Below are positions 7,879 through 10,707 of a stretch of 10,707 bases of DNA, piece by piece (within the stretch, counting starts at the first letter, position 1; each line of letters starts with the position of its first letter). Made by a program: the position numbers and the translations under genes. The notes under the pieces are model-generated. The model had not been told where the DNA came from, did no database searches, and was given only the letters and a program-made list of their open reading frames with translations. Location of the stretch: the NCBI GenBank assembly GCA_903924715.1, contig CAIYCP010000181.1, positions 1 to 10,707 of the forward strand, written 5' to 3'. Source of the stretch: an uncultured beta proteobacterium (GTDB lineage Bacteria; Pseudomonadota; Gammaproteobacteria; Burkholderiales; Burkholderiaceae_B).

Positions 7879-8778
7879 TTAGCCCCGAGGGTGATGCTGC
7901 GCATGCAAGCTTTTAAGCCGCTCTCGTGCCACATGGGTGTAAATCTGCGTGGTTGAAATATCGGAGTGCCCGAGCAACATCTGCACCACACGCAGATCGG
8001 CACCATGATTGAGCAGATGGGTTGCAAAAGCGTGCCTCAACACATGGGGTGAGAGCGGTGCATTGATCCCAGCAAGTACCGCATATTTTTTGATGAGCAA
8101 CCAGAACGACTGTCGTGTCATTGGCGCTGCGCGCGCGGTGACAAACAGTGCCGGACTGGTTCGTTGTTCTAACAACTGCGGCCGCGCTTCAGCCATATAC
8201 CGGGTGATCCAGTGCGCGGCCTCAGCGCCCAAAGGCACCAGCCGATCTTTACCACCCTTGCCTTGCACCACTCTCACGACACCGTCACTCAAGCTCACTT
8301 CAAGCACGCCCACCCCGACCAACTCTGACACCCGCAACCCCGTGGCGTACAACACCTCAAGCATGGCCCGGTCGCGTAATCCACGCGAGGTATGCACCGG
8401 TGGCTGCTGCAACAACGCTTCAACTTGTGCCTCAGACAAGGTTTTAGGTACGCGCAATGGCTGACGCGCCGTGGTCAATTGCAGGCACGGATCCACCGCC
8501 ACACGCTGATGGCGCAGCGCCCACAAATAATAGCGCCGCAGCGTTGCCAATCGTCGATTCGCGGTACTCGGTTTGGTCTGTGAATGGCGCGCTGCAAACC
8601 AGGCTTCAATGTCACCGCCTACTGCACCATCCAGCTCAAGATCCCGCTCTTTTCTGAGCCATTCTTCAAAACCAATCAGATCCAGGCGGTAAGCGGCCAA
8701 GGTGTTGGCGGCCAAGCCATCCTCCAGCCAAACGGCGTCGATAAACTCACCAATCGAGGCGGATTCTGTCGAGTTCAT
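7879..8778 (-). CDS. xerD: Site-specific tyrosine recombinase XerD
   Basis: XerD pairs with XerC at the chromosomal dif site near the terminus and, when activated by FtsK, resolves chromosome dimers before division. From ATG 8778 the protein has 299 residues; E. coli XerD has 298. The N-terminal SAM-like DNA-binding domain starts IGEFIDAVWLED and aligns with the start of E. coli XerD, which is why I prefer this ATG to the upstream TTG at 8823 (314 residues). The catalytic set is complete: R149 (ATGLRVSEL), K174 (QGKGGKDR), H245 and R248 (HVLRHAFATH), H271 (LLGHSD) and nucleophile Y280. Each is offset by one from the E. coli residue. The C-terminus LHAQHHPRG is also typical. No strong Shine-Dalgarno precedes the ATG; translation may be coupled to a tiny upstream ORF. 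It is the housekeeping enzyme, not an island integrase. Confidence 0.96.
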   Translation of the reverse strand: MNSTESASIGEFIDAVWLEDGLAANTLAAYRLDLIGFEEWLRKERDLELDGAVGGDIEAWFAARHSQTKPSTANRRLATLRRYYLWALRHQRVAVDPCLQLTTARQPLRVPKTLSEAQVEALLQQPPVHTSRGLRDRAMLEVLYATGLRVSELVGVGVLEVSLSDGVVRVVQGKGGKDRLVPLGAEAAHWITRYMAEARPQLLEQRTSPALFVTARAAPMTRQSFWLLIKKYAVLAGINAPLSPHVLRHAFATHLLNHGADLRVVQMLLGHSDISTTQIYTHVARERLKSLHAQHHPRG

Positions 8779-8801
8779 CTCAAGGCAAGGCGATTCATCA
8801 T
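8775..8801 (-). other. Possible 8-codon leader ORF overlapping the xerD start
   Basis: On the minus strand a purine-rich AAAAAGGGGG is followed by two adjacent ATGs (8801 and 8798) that open a frame encoding MMNRLALR. Its TGA stop overlaps the xerD start as ATGA. The G-run is four bases from the second ATG but more than 20 bases from the xerD ATG. Translational coupling is therefore plausible, but so short an ORF can arise by chance, and a promoter could also place the start site inside the G-run. Confidence 0.25.
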
Positions 8802-8809
8802 GCCCCCTT

Positions 8810-8837
8810 TTTACATCAAACAATGGATCAGTGACAA
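8810..8837 (-). promoter_or_regulatory. Weak sigma70 promoter candidate for xerD
   Basis: The minus strand has TTGTCA (8837-8832, 5 of 6 matches to the -35 consensus), a 16-base spacer, and TGTAAA (8815-8810, 4 of 6 matches to the -10). Transcription would start near the G-run just before the leader ORF, leaving a leader of about 25 bases for xerD. Confidence 0.3.
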
Positions 8838-8957
8838 TGCACGGGTTGAGCGCTGCGCTTTACTTTTTTTCTTTGCTCGCGTTATCTTTTTTTGCATCCC
8901 ACTGCTTTGACCATGCCCTCACGTGCACAATGTGGCTATTATTAAGGGCTCAGCGCG
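8838..8957. other. Divergent xerD-tsaE intergenic region with two T7 tracts
   Basis: I find no gene here. The plus strand has T7 tracts at 8864-8870 and 8887-8893, 23 bp apart, with a further TTT at 8872-8874. Such tracts could bend DNA or act as UP-like elements. A TTGACC at 8907-8912 has no -10 at a usual spacing. A CACGTG palindrome lies at 8920-8925. The tsaE promoter should lie in this region but cannot be placed with confidence. Confidence 0.4.
8944..8948 (+). promoter_or_regulatory. Ribosome binding site candidate for tsaE
   Basis: AAGGG lies 9 bases before TTG 8958 and 15 bases before ATG 8964. The spacing favours the TTG while the codon favours the ATG; the proteins differ only by Met-Ile at the N-terminus. 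Confidence 0.4.
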
Positions 8958-8963
8958 TTGATC

Positions 8964-9533
8964 ATGACACCGACCTTGCAAACACTCTCTCTTGACCTGC
9001 CCGACGAAGTTGCCACCGAGGGCTTAGGCCAAATGTTGGCGATGATCGTCGCAGAGCTCGCACCCGATGCGACCGGTCAGCTCGTACCGGGGCCCGCGGC
9101 GCAGGGGCGCATCCACCTTCAAGGTGAACTCGGCGCAGGCAAAACGGCTTTAGTGCGGGCATTTTTGCGGCACTGCAACATTTCTGGACGAATTAAAAGT
9201 CCAAGCTATGCCCTACTTGAATCTTATCAAGTTTCTAACTTATACTTCTATCATCTTGATTTTTATAGATTTAGCGATCCTGCCGAATGGCTAGATGCGG
9301 GGTTCCGCGATCTCTTTAAGAACCAGGCTTTGATTTTGATCGAATGGCCCGAGCGGGCCGGCGACTTGCTCAGCGCACCAGACCTGTTAATCCAGTTGGT
9401 GTACGCGGGCGCGGGGCGTCAAGTCACACTGAGTGCTTTCACTGAAAAAGGGGTTCAATGGCTTACCGCTTTGGCTCAAACCGCGACGATATCTCGTCAG
9501 CTACCCAAGCGCTCAGTCGACGCCGCCTGTTAG
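8964..9533 (+). CDS. tsaE: tRNA t6A biosynthesis ATPase TsaE (YjeE)
   Basis: TsaE is the small cytoplasmic P-loop ATPase that works with TsaB and TsaD to make threonylcarbamoyladenosine at position 37 of ANN-decoding tRNAs. From ATG 8964 the protein has 189 residues, longer than the 153 of E. coli, with an N-terminal lead and an extended C-terminus. Key motifs are Walker A GELGAGKT (54-61), KSPSYALLESY (78-88), FYHLDFYRF (95-103) and LILIEWPER (123-131). These match YjeE segments VKSPTYTLVEPY, VYHFDLYR and LVEWPQ. An in-frame TTG at 8958 adds two residues and fits the AAGGG site better, so the start is open. The last 24 codons overlap amiC. A run of about 90 bases (9188-9280) is AT-rich at wobble positions and includes an AGA codon, unlike the flanks. 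Confidence 0.95.
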   Translation: MTPTLQTLSLDLPDEVATEGLGQMLAMIVAELAPDATGQLVPGPAAQGRIHLQGELGAGKTALVRAFLRHCNISGRIKSPSYALLESYQVSNLYFYHLDFYRFSDPAEWLDAGFRDLFKNQALILIEWPERAGDLLSAPDLLIQLVYAGAGRQVTLSAFTEKGVQWLTALAQTATISRQLPKRSVDAAC

Positions 9534-10707
9534 GCGCTGCGTCAACTCTTTTATTGTTACCTGTTATTCCTCGCATCGCGATGGCTGCACGCCTACTGGC
9601 TGTGCGCACCTGGCCTGCAGATGAATACACGCGCGTGACGCTTGAGCTAGATAGTGAACTCAAAGCCGAACACTTCACACTTGATACGCCTCATCGCATG
9701 GTGGTTGATATTCAAGGCATTGATATCAGCCCCGCGTTAAATGAATTGGTTCGCAAGGTAAGAACCGATGACCCCTACATCAGTAGCTTGCGTGTTGCAC
9801 AAAATCGTCCGGGCGTTGTGCGAATTGTGTTCGACCTGAAACAAGCCATCTCGCCGCAGGTGTTCACGCTTAAGCCCGCAGGCGACTACAAGTTCAGACT
9901 CGTGCTCGACTTCTATCCAAAAGTCGCGCAAGATCCACTGGCCGCATTACTCAAAAACAATCCGCAAAAAATCGATGAGGATCCGCTCGCGCAAATTCTC
10001 GCCGACATTGGCCGAAACCCTAAAGGCACGGCCATGGCAAGTTTGCCTGTGCTGCCCAGCTCAATTGCTCCACCGATCAATAGTGGCAACGCAGCGCCCT
10101 ACAAACTAGAGCGTGGTCGTCGCATGGTCACCATCGCGCTCGATCCCGGTCACGGAGGCGAAGACCCTGGCGCGATTGGCAAAGGCGGCACGCGCGAAAA
10201 GGACGTTGTCCTCTCCATTGCACAAAGGCTCAAAGCAAAAATTGATGCGACGCCCGGTATGCGCGCTTACCTCACGCGCGATGGCGATTACTTTGTACCT
10301 TTACATGTACGTGTTGAAAAAGCGCGACGCGTCAAAGCAGATTTGTTTGTCTCGATTCATGCAGATGCATTCGTTCGCCCTACCGCAGGCGGTAGTTCTG
10401 TGTATGTATTGTCAGACGGTGGGGCCTCGAGCACGGCCGCCCGGTGGCTTGCCGATAAAGAAAATGCAGCGGATTTGATTGGTGGAATCAATTTGAACGT
10501 TCAAGATCCAAAGTTAGCCAGAGTCTTACTGGATCTATCAACAACTGCACAAATTAAAGATTCAACGAAACTGGCAAACACGATGCTTGATGAACTGAAA
10601 AACGTCTATCGCCTGCATAAACCCCAGGTCGAACATGCAGGATTTGCAGTCTTAAAAGCACCGGACATGCCATCAATCTTGGTAGAAACAGCCTTCATCA
10701 GCAATCC
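9458..10707 (+). CDS. amiC: N-acetylmuramoyl-L-alanine amidase AmiC, Tat-exported (3' end cut by the window)
   Basis: AmiC is a periplasmic zinc amidase that cleaves the peptide stem from MurNAc in septal peptidoglycan so daughter cells can separate; its activators are usually NlpD/EnvC-type LytM proteins. The 416 residues visible start with a Tat signal: S20-R21-R22-R23-L24-L25, a hydrophobic stretch, and a likely cut after AMA (41-43). An AMIN septal-targeting domain follows (about 50-150), then a variable linker and the Amidase_3 domain. Zinc and catalytic residues are H232 (DPGHGG), E247 (TREKD), H301 (SIHADAF) and E410 (LVETAF). The segment between H301 and E410 carries the regulatory insert (ENAADLIGG). 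AAAAAGGGG at 9445-9453 gives a good ribosome binding site four bases before the ATG. No later start would keep the twin-arginine motif, so the 76-base overlap with tsaE appears real. Only a short C-terminal part is missing. Confidence 0.96.
   Translation, partial: MAYRFGSNRDDISSATQALSRRRLLGAASTLLLLPVIPRIAMAARLLAVRTWPADEYTRVTLELDSELKAEHFTLDTPHRMVVDIQGIDISPALNELVRKVRTDDPYISSLRVAQNRPGVVRIVFDLKQAISPQVFTLKPAGDYKFRLVLDFYPKVAQDPLAALLKNNPQKIDEDPLAQILADIGRNPKGTAMASLPVLPSSIAPPINSGNAAPYKLERGRRMVTIALDPGHGGEDPGAIGKGGTREKDVVLSIAQRLKAKIDATPGMRAYLTRDGDYFVPLHVRVEKARRVKADLFVSIHADAFVRPTAGGSSVYVLSDGGASSTAARWLADKENAADLIGGINLNVQDPKLARVLLDLSTTAQIKDSTKLANTMLDELKNVYRLHKPQVEHAGFAVLKAPDMPSILVETAFISN

Noticed and set aside
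7721..8778. tRNA gene next to a tyrosine recombinase, as in an integrated genomic island
   Set aside because: The recombinase is standard XerD in length, active-site positions and C-terminus; the tRNA is complete, and no duplicated tRNA end or cargo genes are seen.
8907..8942. TTGACC and TATTAT as a sigma70 promoter for tsaE
   Set aside because: The spacer would be 24 bases, and a start just after TATTAT would remove the AAGGG ribosome binding site.
8584..8995. Plus-strand open frames over the xerD start and intergenic region
   Set aside because: They overlap the conserved N-terminus of XerD in antisense and the tsaE start out of frame; hydrophobic stretches come from the T7 tracts.

Overview
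The window looks like a core-genome stretch of a betaproteobacterium, most likely order Burkholderiales and possibly Alcaligenaceae. This rests on protein similarity by eye: a 299-residue XerD, TsaE followed by a Tat-exported AmiC, a 4.5S SRP RNA of the small bacterial type, and an AddAB-like helicase/nuclease pair whose B subunit is of the roughly 900-residue type. GC content is moderate, by eye in the mid-50s per cent. No phage, insertion sequence, CRISPR array or defence island was found. I do not see a convincing previously undescribed system; the interest lies in gene-level oddities.

Layout. At the left edge, on the minus strand, lies the 4.5S SRP RNA gene (ffs, about 24-118). Its best promoter candidate is built from the last codon and stop codon of the gene before it. 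Going right, still on the minus strand (so upstream in transcription), come an AddA-like helicase-nuclease (129-3500), an AddB-like PD-(D/E)XK nuclease (3493-6180), a possible 49-residue membrane protein (6190-6339) and an MFS transporter broken by a one-base frameshift (6349-7589). These four are packed with gaps of 9 bases or less, or overlaps, and look like one transcription unit. Upstream of the MFS gene is a perfect 19-base palindrome with a third half-site 21 bp away, a good operator candidate. Next come a minus-strand tRNA-Arg(CCT) (7721-7795) and xerD (7879-8778).

A divergent intergenic region (8779-8957) with two T7/A7 tracts separates xerD from the plus-strand pair tsaE (8964-9533) and amiC (9458 to the window end, truncated by the edge). 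The last two overlap by 76 bases, and the Tat twin-arginine codons of amiC lie inside the overlap.

How the genes work together. AddA/AddB-like proteins resect double-strand DNA breaks for RecA loading. XerD resolves chromosome dimers at dif during division. TsaE helps make the t6A37 tRNA modification. AmiC splits septal peptidoglycan so daughter cells separate. The SRP RNA targets membrane proteins to the translocon. These are housekeeping functions. The MFS transporter and the small membrane protein are the only accessory-looking parts.
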